Assembly: GCF_036492835.1 (NCBI RefSeq)
Contig: NZ_AP025321.1
Coordinates: 43,154-107,153 of the forward strand
DNA from: Fulvitalea axinellae
Lineage (GTDB): Bacteria; Bacteroidota; Bacteroidia; Cytophagales; Cyclobacteriaceae
DNA length: 64,000 nucleotides
Reading direction: 5' to 3'
In this document: positions 37,236 to 44,820 of the stretch, in pieces
Layout: each line of letters begins with the position of its first letter
Numbering within the stretch: position 1 is the first letter of the stretch
The notes under the pieces: model-generated
Seen by the model: only the letters and a program-made list of their open reading frames with translations
Database searches by the model: none
Told to the model about the DNA's origin: nothing
Position numbers and translations under genes: made by a program

Positions 37236-38773
37236 TTCAAGTTAGAGAGTAGTTGTTTTATATTTTCGATCTCAGTTCTAAGTGTCAAAATTTCTTTTTC
37301 GCTTTTTTTATTAATCCGCATTATCTCTAGTCTCTGGGCTTTTATCACTTTCTCCTGCTCAATAGCGTAAAGCGTCAACTCCTCGATCTTCTGCAAAAGT
37401 TGAATCTGAAACTCCCCGGTATTCACCCCGTTCTCCTCCATTTCCTTGGCGGGAGCTATCTCCGGCAAATGCTTATGCTTCCTGACATAAGCCTCCAGAT
37501 TCGAAAGATCCATCAATTCATAATCCCGCTCGAATACAAAATCAGCCCCGGCTTGGGTGTCTATTTTTACCTCCCTTGCGTGAATTTTACCCGCTACCGT
37601 AAGCTCCGAATCCGGTTCAGTGGTGCCGATACCCACATTTCCTTGACTGTCAATCACCATACGGGTATTACCTGTATAACCTATCCGGCCAGTCTGAAAA
37701 CGAATGCTTGGGTTTATACTCCCAGTTCCTTGTGCGGCGCTAAGAATAAGATCATTATAGCTTTCGACTAACCCGGCATTACGCTGATCAGTTACCACAT
37801 AACTACCTCCGGTTTTCATCAAAAACATAGTTCCCTGATTGTTGCCATACAGAGAATTAAAAATTCTAATCCCCATCCTGGTAGACGAGTTTCTGGTTAT
37901 ATGCAATGCCTCTAAAGGATCAGATTCCCCTATTCCCAAATTCCCCTCAGCGTCCATCGTCATTCGCCTCTGTCCATAAGAATTCCAGGCGAAAAGAGGG
38001 CGGACTTGAACCGCTTTACTATCCGTCCTTCTGGAATCAAAGGTCATAACAGGAACATTCCCACTGTCGTTTCCAGCCCCAATAAGGCCATTTACACTAA
38101 TTGCTTCCCGGTTATCCGAAAGATGCTGTCCTAGAAGTACTGGTATAAACTGACCGTTTGACTGGGTGCCATTAGCTACCGAAAGGAAATCGTTTGGAGC
38201 GTCGTCCACCTTCATCTTTACCAATCCTTCAGCCCCTTACACTTTTTGCGAGTAAATACTCATTTTATGACTTGGGTCTGGGCTTTCCGTTCCTATCCCT
38301 AACCTCCCGTCCACTGTTACATTGAGACGCTCGTCTCCATTATCTCCCATTCCCTTAAAATGCAAATAGGCACTCCACCAGTCATAAGCCTTAATGTAGT
38401 AATGCCCTTGAGAAGCTGGACCGGAAGTGGGGTTGTTCAGCCAAATGGTGGCATTGGGAGAATTGCTTTTGTTGAATATCAGTTGGTTTCCGTTAAGGGT
38501 TAAGTTCCTTGACAACCAAGTGTCTCCCACGCTATTAATATTGAATCGCTTTTGAGCACCAGTAAATAAACTTACTCCCCCATGTCCCGACAACATGGCT
38601 TCTGCGCTTCCGGAAGTTCTATACCAACCGAAGGAGTAGTTTCCAACCTTAAATGTGTTGTAATCAAATACGTCAGAGGATTCATTATATCCGTAACTTG
38701 TATTTAAATTGTACTGACATATTCCCTCTAAAAATCCGAATAATAAAAAGGTGACAAAGAGTAGTCGTTTCAT
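37232..38773 (-). pseudogene. fibre-like gene split by one in-frame stop codon (fibre 6)
   Basis: The first part (38237-38773, 178 aa) has a Sec signal (MKRLLFVTFLLFGFLEGICQ), a head and the motif GRLGIGTESPDPSHKM, then TAA at 38237-38239. Reading on in the same frame gives GAEGLVKMKVDDAPND and a full shaft and C-terminus (37232 to about 38224) that matches fibre 4 over APNDFLSVANGTQ, QFIPVLLGQHLSD and RPLFAWNSYGQRRMTM. The joined product would be about 512 aa, the normal family length. So one base change, not a frameshift, interrupts it. The second part could only restart from a TTG at 38224 and would lack a signal peptide. The C-terminus is type II (EVKIDTQAGADFVFERDYEL, NTGEFQIQLLQKIEELTLYA), as in fibre 8. 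The downstream coupling with fibre 5 (ATGA) is kept. Confidence 0.85.
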
Positions 38774-38802
38774 TGCTAGAATTTTCTAAAAAAGTGTTTG
38801 CC

Positions 38803-40086
38803 TTATTGTTTCTTGATATCGAGAATCATCTGTCTCAATAACTTAATATCTTCTTCCATTCCTTTAAGGCGCCTGTTTTCAGTCTCTACAGCCTTATTTC
38901 GAACCTCCAACTCCTTAATCCTCTTCTCCTGCTCAATAGCGTAAAGCGTCAATTCCTCGATCTTACGCAAAAGCTTAGCGTCCATAGCCCCCAGATCAAC
39001 CCCCTCTTTCTCCACCTCCCCGGCCGAAGGAATATGCTCCAAGTGCCCCTTCTCCTTAATATGCGCCTCAACTTCCGAGAGGCTCGGTAAATCATAATCT
39101 TTCTCAAACACGAAATCCGACCAACCTACCAATGAAACCTTAATCTCTTGAGCTTTCACTTTTCCTTTTACTGCCAGCTGATATTCGCCGGGATTATCCA
39201 TTCCAATGGCCACTCCCCCCCCATTCCTATTTAAGATTGTGTTGTTTCCTATATAGTTGATATACAAAGGCCTACTGCCATGCGCCTGTATCCAAGAGTA
39301 ATCATCCGTATAACCCATACGTAGATTCGCTTTATCACCTGTAGGCCCTATAACTAACGCCCCATACTTATCAGGCATCGTAGGGTCCCCTATGATATGT
39401 AATTTTGTTTTTGGGCTCGTATAACCGACCCCCACATTGCCTTTCATATACCAATTACCCGTTTCGGATTCAACATATCCAAGCGACTGTCCCCCGGATG
39501 AAACAAAGGATATCTTCGGGTATTCGCCTTCACCTCCATAAAAAGAGCTTCGGCTAGGAACATGAAGAGTAAGAGCTCTTCCCGAATGAAAGTCACTTCG
39601 CCCACGACCAATCATATAATCGTTTACATCATCGAATGTACCTCCCTTTAAGTGAATTAAGGACCACGCCGAATTATTTGAGTCACTCCGCAAATTAAGC
39701 GTAGGTCCGGAATATCCTCCATTTCCTCCCTTTACATCTAAAGTTGCTTCAGGATCGCTTACCCCAATACCGACATTACCCGTATGTTTTAAAGTCATAA
39801 TATACTGACTACCATAGTAATGGTGGAGAAAAGCATAATTCTCAATATCTTGGGTGGCATATCTCCAAGGCCCCCCCGTATGTATCGGTGGCTCGATCGT
39901 GAACTGTGTCCTGGTTTCGTACTTATTAGTCTTGGTCCCTATGCTGAATTTACCATCTGAATGATAAAGCAATCCGTCAGCGGATTCGCCCCCTTCCAGC
40001 TGTACTTTCTTTTGGCCAAATAGGCCGGCACTGGCAAAAACAAAGAACAATGTCGAAATAAAAAAATGAACAGTAAATCTTATCAT
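38803..40086 (-). CDS. secreted fibre-like protein, GIGT-repeat family (fibre 7)
   Basis: A 427-aa protein; the ATG at 40086 gives a proper signal peptide (MIRFTVHFFISTLFFVFASAGLFGQ), whereas a start at 40125 would add 13 residues. Shaft motifs include GNVGIGVSDPEATLDV and GNVGVGYTSPKTKLHI. The block GALVIGPTGDKANLRMGY, YSWIQAHGSRPLYIN and NNTILNRNGG is homologous to the same region of fibre 9. The type I C-terminus contains AQEIKVSLVGWSDFVF, LPSLSEVEAHIKEKGHLEHI and LLRKIEELTLYAIEQEKRI, then a short coiled coil ending LLRQMILDIKKQ. It lies 29 bp upstream of fibre 6, and 231 bp with repeat A separate it from fibre 8. Confidence 0.92.
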   Translation of the reverse strand: MIRFTVHFFISTLFFVFASAGLFGQKKVQLEGGESADGLLYHSDGKFSIGTKTNKYETRTQFTIEPPIHTGGPWRYATQDIENYAFLHHYYGSQYIMTLKHTGNVGIGVSDPEATLDVKGGNGGYSGPTLNLRSDSNNSAWSLIHLKGGTFDDVNDYMIGRGRSDFHSGRALTLHVPSRSSFYGGEGEYPKISFVSSGGQSLGYVESETGNWYMKGNVGVGYTSPKTKLHIIGDPTMPDKYGALVIGPTGDKANLRMGYTDDYSWIQAHGSRPLYINYIGNNTILNRNGGGVAIGMDNPGEYQLAVKGKVKAQEIKVSLVGWSDFVFEKDYDLPSLSEVEAHIKEKGHLEHIPSAGEVEKEGVDLGAMDAKLLRKIEELTLYAIEQEKRIKELEVRNKAVETENRRLKGMEEDIKLLRQMILDIKKQ

Positions 40087-40136
40087 GGTTAGTTTATATA
40101 TTAGTTTAGGCGTATACCCATTCAATCCAAAAAGCG

Positions 40137-40258
40137 TGAGCGCAGAACCATTTCATAACAACATAAACTGGCACGATCATTCCGCTCGTTCTCACAAGCG
40201 CTAGAGCCTCTAGCTCTACACTATAGTTTTTATCACCCTAATTTGGTTATGCACTCAA
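40137..40258 (+). repeat. REP-like intergenic repeat A, copy 3 (diverged)
   Basis: It keeps the leading TGAGCGCAGAACCATTTCA of copy 1 (there GAGCGCATAACCATTTCA), then ATAAACTGGCACG, GCTCGTT, a GAGCCTCTAGCTC hairpin and the ACACTAT tail of copy 2. Several changes make it the most diverged copy. It lies between fibre genes 8 and 7 on the minus strand, so its orientation relative to the flanking genes is opposite to that of copies 1 and 2. Confidence 0.65.
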
Positions 40259-40317
40259 AAGACGTACAGACACGGACATGCCTTGTCTCTCCACAATTTA
40301 CTTCCTACCGATTAACC

Positions 40318-42027
40318 TCAATTCGATTTAACAGCCTCCAACAACTCCTCGATTCGGTCCATCCGTTCCGAAAGTTCGACATTAGAATTTTTCAGTGCTT
40401 TATTCTCAGCCTCCAGATGCCCCACCTTTTCGATATTATCCCGCATCGCATCACTCTCCTTTTTAAGTGACCTGATGGTGGAATCCTGAGCCACCAACCT
40501 CTTCTCCTGCTCAATAGCGTAAAGCGTCAACTCCTCAATTTTCTGCAAAAGCTGAATCTGAAACTCCCCGGTATTCACCCCGTTCTCCAGCATATCGGCC
40601 TCAGAAGCCACATCCGGCAAATGCTTGTGCTCTCTTACATACGATTCCAGACTTTCCAAATCCATCGGCTTATAATCGTCCTCAAACACAAAATCAGCCC
40701 CAGCGTCTACCTTTACCTTGATCTCTCTGGAATGAATAGCTCCTTTCACCGTCAATTGCGCATTCGCATCCGGGTTTAAAGTTCCGATAGCAACCTTTCC
40801 GTTACGCTGAAGAACCAGCAGGTTTTTCATAGCCCCTTTATTCTCCCCCCTAAATACCAATCGGCCCGAGGCGTCGGTCTGTGAGATGTTCCCGTCATAA
40901 ACCATTTGCATCAGCGGGTTCTCATTTGTGCCTTCGTAGAAACTGATTTTTGCAGCTTCGGGAATATTACTTGACTTGGAATGGAATCGAAGCTCTGATC
41001 CATCGCCCTCAGCAAAAAATTTCAAAGCGTGCTCCCCTTTGACATGCAACATGGCCTTAGGGTGCACCCCTCCAAGGCCTAACCATCCTTTACCTGTTAA
41101 ATTCATTCTTGGCAACCAATCAGCCGCTCCATTTTTTACGCTGACACCGAACAATGTTTCTTCCCTAATGAAATCGCTATCGCCAAGGACGATAGCCTGA
41201 TTTAAGCTTCCTTGTTCATTTGTCAACACACTCGCATTATTATGCTGAAAAGTAAACCCATAACCGCTGCTCATCTCATGCGAAAGGCGCATCCATTGAT
41301 CTTCCGAGACATTCCCTACACCCAAACTCCCGTCTTCGATTTGGAATTTAAGTGACGCATCTACTTCTGTGGTTCCTATTCCGACTTGCCCTTCAGGGTT
41401 GATGGATAAATGGACATTTTGGAGCCCCACGAAATCCACTACCCCTTCGGTTTGTTCCGATGCGAAATACCCTATATCCAGCCGGTTGTTATGCTTAGAC
41501 GTCTTCTGGTGAAAAGCCCAAGAGCGATTCACATTCGTCAACAACAGCGCCGACCCGTTATTATCATCGTCAGAAGAAAGCAGTTGCATGCGGGCATCTT
41601 TGCCTTCGATAAGCGAAGTCAACAAAACATCATGAACAGCCCCTCCAACTACCTGATTCCGAACGTGAAATTTTGCCTTAGGGTCGGTTAATCCCACTCC
41701 AAAATAGCCGTTATTAGCAAGTACGTAAGAGTAGTGAGGCAAATCACCCCAACCATTCCCCGTCTGAAACCGAATAGTAGCCCCTTGACCATAAGACGAA
41801 AAGAAAAGCCCTTTACTTTGCCCGCCAGTATACATAAACCCCCGGTCTTTAATATGGCTGTGCTCACTCCAATTCGTATTTCCGCTGGAAATAACCATTC
41901 CGTCTACACCCAGCTCTTTCGCTATTACACTCCCTGTTGTGGTATTATCCCCATTAGGGTTCCATTGCTGTCCCTTGGCCAAAACAGCGCATGCAAGTAT
42001 CAAAAACAGTAAAACTCCTTTTTTCAT
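40318..42027 (-). CDS. secreted fibre-like protein, GIGT-repeat family (fibre 8)
   Basis: A 569-aa protein with a Sec signal (MKKGVLLFLILACAVLAKGQ). The middle block LIEGKDARMQL, NNGSALLLTNVNRSWAFHQK and RLDIGY matches fibre 2. Shaft motifs are GYFGVGLTDPKAKFHV, GQVGIGTTEVDASLKF, GWLGLGGVHPKAMLHV and GKVAIGTLNPDANAQLTV. The C-terminus is type II (REIKVKVDAGADFVFEDDYK, ESYVREHKHLPDV, NTGEFQIQLLQKIEELTLYA), like fibre 6, yet the terminal coiled coil (ERMDRIEELLEAVKSN) resembles that of fibres 3 and 9. It therefore mixes modules from at least three neighbours. It lies 100 bp after fibre 9. Confidence 0.92.
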   Translation of the reverse strand: MKKGVLLFLILACAVLAKGQQWNPNGDNTTTGSVIAKELGVDGMVISSGNTNWSEHSHIKDRGFMYTGGQSKGLFFSSYGQGATIRFQTGNGWGDLPHYSYVLANNGYFGVGLTDPKAKFHVRNQVVGGAVHDVLLTSLIEGKDARMQLLSSDDDNNGSALLLTNVNRSWAFHQKTSKHNNRLDIGYFASEQTEGVVDFVGLQNVHLSINPEGQVGIGTTEVDASLKFQIEDGSLGVGNVSEDQWMRLSHEMSSGYGFTFQHNNASVLTNEQGSLNQAIVLGDSDFIREETLFGVSVKNGAADWLPRMNLTGKGWLGLGGVHPKAMLHVKGEHALKFFAEGDGSELRFHSKSSNIPEAAKISFYEGTNENPLMQMVYDGNISQTDASGRLVFRGENKGAMKNLLVLQRNGKVAIGTLNPDANAQLTVKGAIHSREIKVKVDAGADFVFEDDYKPMDLESLESYVREHKHLPDVASEADMLENGVNTGEFQIQLLQKIEELTLYAIEQEKRLVAQDSTIRSLKKESDAMRDNIEKVGHLEAENKALKNSNVELSERMDRIEELLEAVKSN

Positions 42028-42127
42028 CACTATCAGAATTATTTGAAAAAGAGGGAGGACCTCCCTCCCAAATCATAGAAAAACAAAACCAGGATTATCT
42101 AGCTATCGATATGCTCAAGTCTGGTTA

Positions 42128-43813
42128 CTATTCCTTAATGCAAGATCCAGCCTTATTATCCGTTACCCTTAGGTTCCCTATCGACTTTAACAATGATTCA
42201 ATACGCTCCACCCGTTCCGTAAGCGTTGCGTTCGATTTTTTCAACGCTTGGTTTTCCATTTCCAGTTTGCTTACTTTCTCCGTCTCTCTTTTCAGGTTGT
42301 CTATAGTGGTGTTTTGGGTAACCAGCCTCTTTTCCTGCTCTATAGCGTAAAGCGTCAGTTCCTCAATTTTCCGCAAAAGCTTGGCGTTCATAGCCCCCAA
42401 ATCGATTCCTGCCATTTCTACCTCTTTAGCCGAAGGGATATGCTCCAAATGTCCTTTTGCCCTAATATGCTCTTCCACGTCCGCAAGGCTAGGTAAAACG
42501 TAACCGTCCTCGAATACAAAATCCGACCAGCCTTCCAACGAAACTTTTACTTCCTGGGCCCTGATTTTTCCTTTAACAGCCAGATGATAACCTTGGGGGT
42601 CATCCGTCCCGATGCCCACAAAGCCTCCGTCTTTGTTCAGGATCGTATTGTTACCCAAACTGTTGATAAAAAGAGGGCGGTTCCCGTGGGCCTGTATCCA
42701 AGAGTACGTATTCGTATAGCCTAACCGGAGGTTAGCGTGATTCGATATAATGGGACCGATAATCAACGCACCTCCATGCGGAGTCATAGGTCCTTGACCG
42801 ACAAGGTGAAGCTTTGCTTTTGGATCAATAGTTCCGATACCTATATTTCCTTTGGTCTCAGAGGCATGCAGTAACGGTCTTCCGTTTTTCGCGTCCCAGA
42901 TGCCCGTGTACCCCGTTCCGGAACCGTTGGTCCAGATATAGCTGTCGGTACCGTTCATCTTTAGGTCTCCCGTCAGGCTGATATTACCGTTTACGCTTAG
43001 CTTTTCGGGAATAGCTTCCGTACCGATACCCACATTTCCGTTTTGGGACAATATCATTACGTTTTTTCCTTGGGTGTCCTCGTCTATTCGCAACTGTTTT
43101 TGTCCTCCCGTTTCCGTTGTCCAGAAATTGAATTGGGCTCCGTTCGTGTCGTTTTTGATCCGGAAAGCTCTGGCCGTACCGTTGGTATGCACCTGCAGTT
43201 TGGCCATTGGTTTTACGGTTCCTATCCCTACGTTACCGCTACTTTCCTCAATCATTAATTTGACTCTTCCGGTAGACAACGGCCCCGTATGCGATACAAA
43301 GCCTATATTGTTTTCCCCGACCCAAGATCCGTTTCCTCCCGTATACAGTGACCAAGTAGCCTCGGCGTCGTCTTTTTGGTACCAAGACATTGAGGCAAAA
43401 CCGTCCGTAGCCCTGAGTCTCAGAAGGCCTGATCCCACATCATTTCCGGCCCATCCATGGCCCTTAATCTCAAGCATAGCGTCCGGTTCCAGGGTTCCGA
43501 TGCCCACATCGCCGTTTGGGCGAAAAACCATATAGGTTTGGTCATAGCTTCTCCCGATATAGCCGTACTGAAAATCCGTATTCTGCCCATTAGTCACTTG
43601 TCCCAGCCCCCCGAAACTTATCAGGGTCTCCGTCCCGGTACCCTTGCCTATGGAAAATCCACGGGCCCAACCGCCGGTATATCCCGGCCAATTAGTTAAA
43701 ATACGGACACCGTCCGCCGGACTGTCCAAACCTATTTTTACGTTGGGATGATCTTGTGCCATAACCCCGGCAACAGGCAACAAAGCCAGTAAAAGCAATA
43801 ATGTCTTTTTCAT
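42128..43813 (-). CDS. secreted fibre-like protein, GIGT-repeat family (fibre 9)
   Basis: A 561-aa protein with a Sec signal (MKKTLLLLLALLPVAGVMAQ). Shaft motifs are GDVGIGTLEPDAMLEI, GNVGIGTVKPMAKLQV, GNVGIGTEAIPEKLSV and GNIGIGTIDPKAKLHL. The block GALIIGPIISNHANLRLGY, YSWIQAHGNRPLFIN is shared with fibre 7. The type I C-terminus (AQEVKVSLEGWSDFVF, LPSLADVEEHIRAKGHLEHI, LLRKIEELTLYAIEQEKRL) is followed by a coiled coil (ERVERIESLLKSI). The last residues, NKAGSCIKE, come from a degenerate palindromic repeat B. It is the first gene of the seven-gene minus-strand fibre series and has the longest upstream spacer, so the main promoter probably lies in 43814-44140. Confidence 0.92.
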   Translation of the reverse strand: MKKTLLLLLALLPVAGVMAQDHPNVKIGLDSPADGVRILTNWPGYTGGWARGFSIGKGTGTETLISFGGLGQVTNGQNTDFQYGYIGRSYDQTYMVFRPNGDVGIGTLEPDAMLEIKGHGWAGNDVGSGLLRLRATDGFASMSWYQKDDAEATWSLYTGGNGSWVGENNIGFVSHTGPLSTGRVKLMIEESSGNVGIGTVKPMAKLQVHTNGTARAFRIKNDTNGAQFNFWTTETGGQKQLRIDEDTQGKNVMILSQNGNVGIGTEAIPEKLSVNGNISLTGDLKMNGTDSYIWTNGSGTGYTGIWDAKNGRPLLHASETKGNIGIGTIDPKAKLHLVGQGPMTPHGGALIIGPIISNHANLRLGYTNTYSWIQAHGNRPLFINSLGNNTILNKDGGFVGIGTDDPQGYHLAVKGKIRAQEVKVSLEGWSDFVFEDGYVLPSLADVEEHIRAKGHLEHIPSAKEVEMAGIDLGAMNAKLLRKIEELTLYAIEQEKRLVTQNTTIDNLKRETEKVSKLEMENQALKKSNATLTERVERIESLLKSIGNLRVTDNKAGSCIKE

Positions 43814-44140
43814 ATTCGTTTTTGAAAAGTGCAGTTAATCCATAACCAATCACGGCCATTAGCGGTAAACCATGAAAATCACTACCCCACAATTAGTTAC
43901 AATATGTAGTCTTGGTGAGGTAGGCGGTTATAAAATAAAAAATAATTAAAATATTTAAACTTATAAGGCGTAGAGAAACATAACCACCTATTGTAGATGC
44001 AAATATCATCATTAATAATATTGTAGATGTTTATCTATGACATTAGTTTCTGAAAAAATGGCGGATTCTTAAAAAAAGAATATGATGTAGGGCTCGGTGG
44101 CTTATCATGTCCCCGCGAAAAGCAACCCATTCAAATGAAA

Positions 44141-44170
44141 AAATCCGGTACGCTTTGCATACCGGATTTT
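44141..44170 (-). terminator. intrinsic terminator of the right Rhs operon
   Basis: A perfect 10-bp stem pairs AAATCCGGTA (44141-44150) with TACCGGATTT (44160-44169) around a 9-base loop. On the minus strand it is followed by a TTTTTT run, the standard rho-independent form. It lies about 160 bp past the stop of the last lipoprotein gene and separates the operon from the fibre genes. Confidence 0.85.
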
Positions 44171-44271
44171 CCATTTATTTTTTATTGATACAGCCTTTGC
44201 GTTACGGCTAGATGGCCAATGCGCTGGGCCTTTGTTCCAAGCCTGGAGGCTTGAAACGGCCGGGATACACG

Positions 44272-44326
44272 CTTGCGTTAGCGGGGGGCCGTCGGTCACT
44301 TCACGGCACACCTTGCGTTAGCGGGG
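44272..44326. repeat. 15-bp direct repeat pair
   Basis: CTTGCGTTAGCGGGG occurs at 44272-44286 and again at 44312-44326, 40 bp apart, both preceded by a CAC-containing stretch. A partial match (TTTGCGTTACGGCTAG) lies just upstream. They sit immediately downstream of the toxin/immunity pair and could be remnants of recombination. Confidence 0.55.
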
Positions 44327-44328
44327 CA

Positions 44329-44820
44329 TTATTCGTCATACCATATTCGCTTAGTATCCCAATAAAAAATTTCGTCCTCGCTTATGCCCTTTTTCAATAG
44401 TATTTTATAGGTACTATCAAGAACGCAACTCATACTTTTAGTCAAGATACGTTTGTTTTCTTCATTTATGGTATTGAATTTATCATAATTGTAAATATTG
44501 AAAGCCCGTATAATTAATATACAATCTGTGTTCGACATTAAAAATATGTCCCCTGAACCGTCATTCATGTATATATATTTATATTTAATGTGATTGGACC
44601 ATTGATTAGAAATAGTTTCTTTATAATCATTAGGTAATTCATTGTAACTTTTTAAAAATACTGAATCTATGATAGGTTCGATGAATTTATAATCCATATC
44701 AGTATTTATTCCATATATAGCGCCAATTCCTCCAGAATTCTTCACAACACAAGATGGTAGTAAAAATAGACTACCTAGGAGGCTTAGGCTGATAAGTTGT
44801 GTAAGTTGTACCATCTTCAT
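44329..44820 (-). CDS. lipoprotein, candidate immunity protein for the Rhs phospholipase
   Basis: A 163-aa protein. The ATG at 44820 is preferred because it starts directly with a lipoprotein signal (MKMVQLTQLISLSLLGSLFL, then LPSC); an upstream ATG at 44892 would bury the signal behind 24 charged residues. The gene overlaps the Rhs stop codon by 50 bp. The mature part has no family I recognise; it is rich in Tyr, Asn and Ile, with YKYIYMNDGSGDIFLMSN near its middle. Both this gene and the end of the Rhs gene are distinctly AT-rich, unlike the rest of the operon, suggesting they moved as a unit. Position, overlap and membrane anchoring fit an immunity protein that protects the cell envelope from a phospholipase. 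The function is inferred from context. Confidence 0.75.
   Translation of the reverse strand: MKMVQLTQLISLSLLGSLFLLPSCVVKNSGGIGAIYGINTDMDYKFIEPIIDSVFLKSYNELPNDYKETISNQWSNHIKYKYIYMNDGSGDIFLMSNTDCILIIRAFNIYNYDKFNTINEENKRILTKSMSCVLDSTYKILLKKGISEDEIFYWDTKRIWYDE

Larger units (their letters stand above)
43814..44328. other. intergenic region between right Rhs operon and fibre block
   Basis: These 515 bp hold no credible gene. The part next to fibre 9 (43814-44100) is AT-rich and should contain its promoter; no convincing -7/-33 pair was found. The operon terminator lies at 44141-44170. Beyond it, nearer the lipoprotein gene, the sequence turns GC-rich, with a small hairpin CAAGCCTGGAGGCTTG (44238-44253) and a 15-bp direct repeat CTTGCGTTAGCGGGG at 44272-44286 and 44312-44326. 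Confidence 0.6.

Noticed and set aside
37232-38773. Two separate genes, or a frameshift, in fibre 6
   Set aside because: Base-by-base reading shows the same frame before and after the TAA, so it is one gene with a nonsense codon, not a frameshift and not two natural genes.
29008-43813. Phage tail-fibre locus or prophage
   Set aside because: The GIGT motifs resemble tail fibres, but every intact copy has a Sec signal peptide and there are no capsid, terminase, baseplate or integrase genes.
44105-44311. Minus-strand open frame of 68 codons downstream of the lipoprotein
   Set aside because: It runs across the terminator hairpin and the direct repeats and has no signal or family features.
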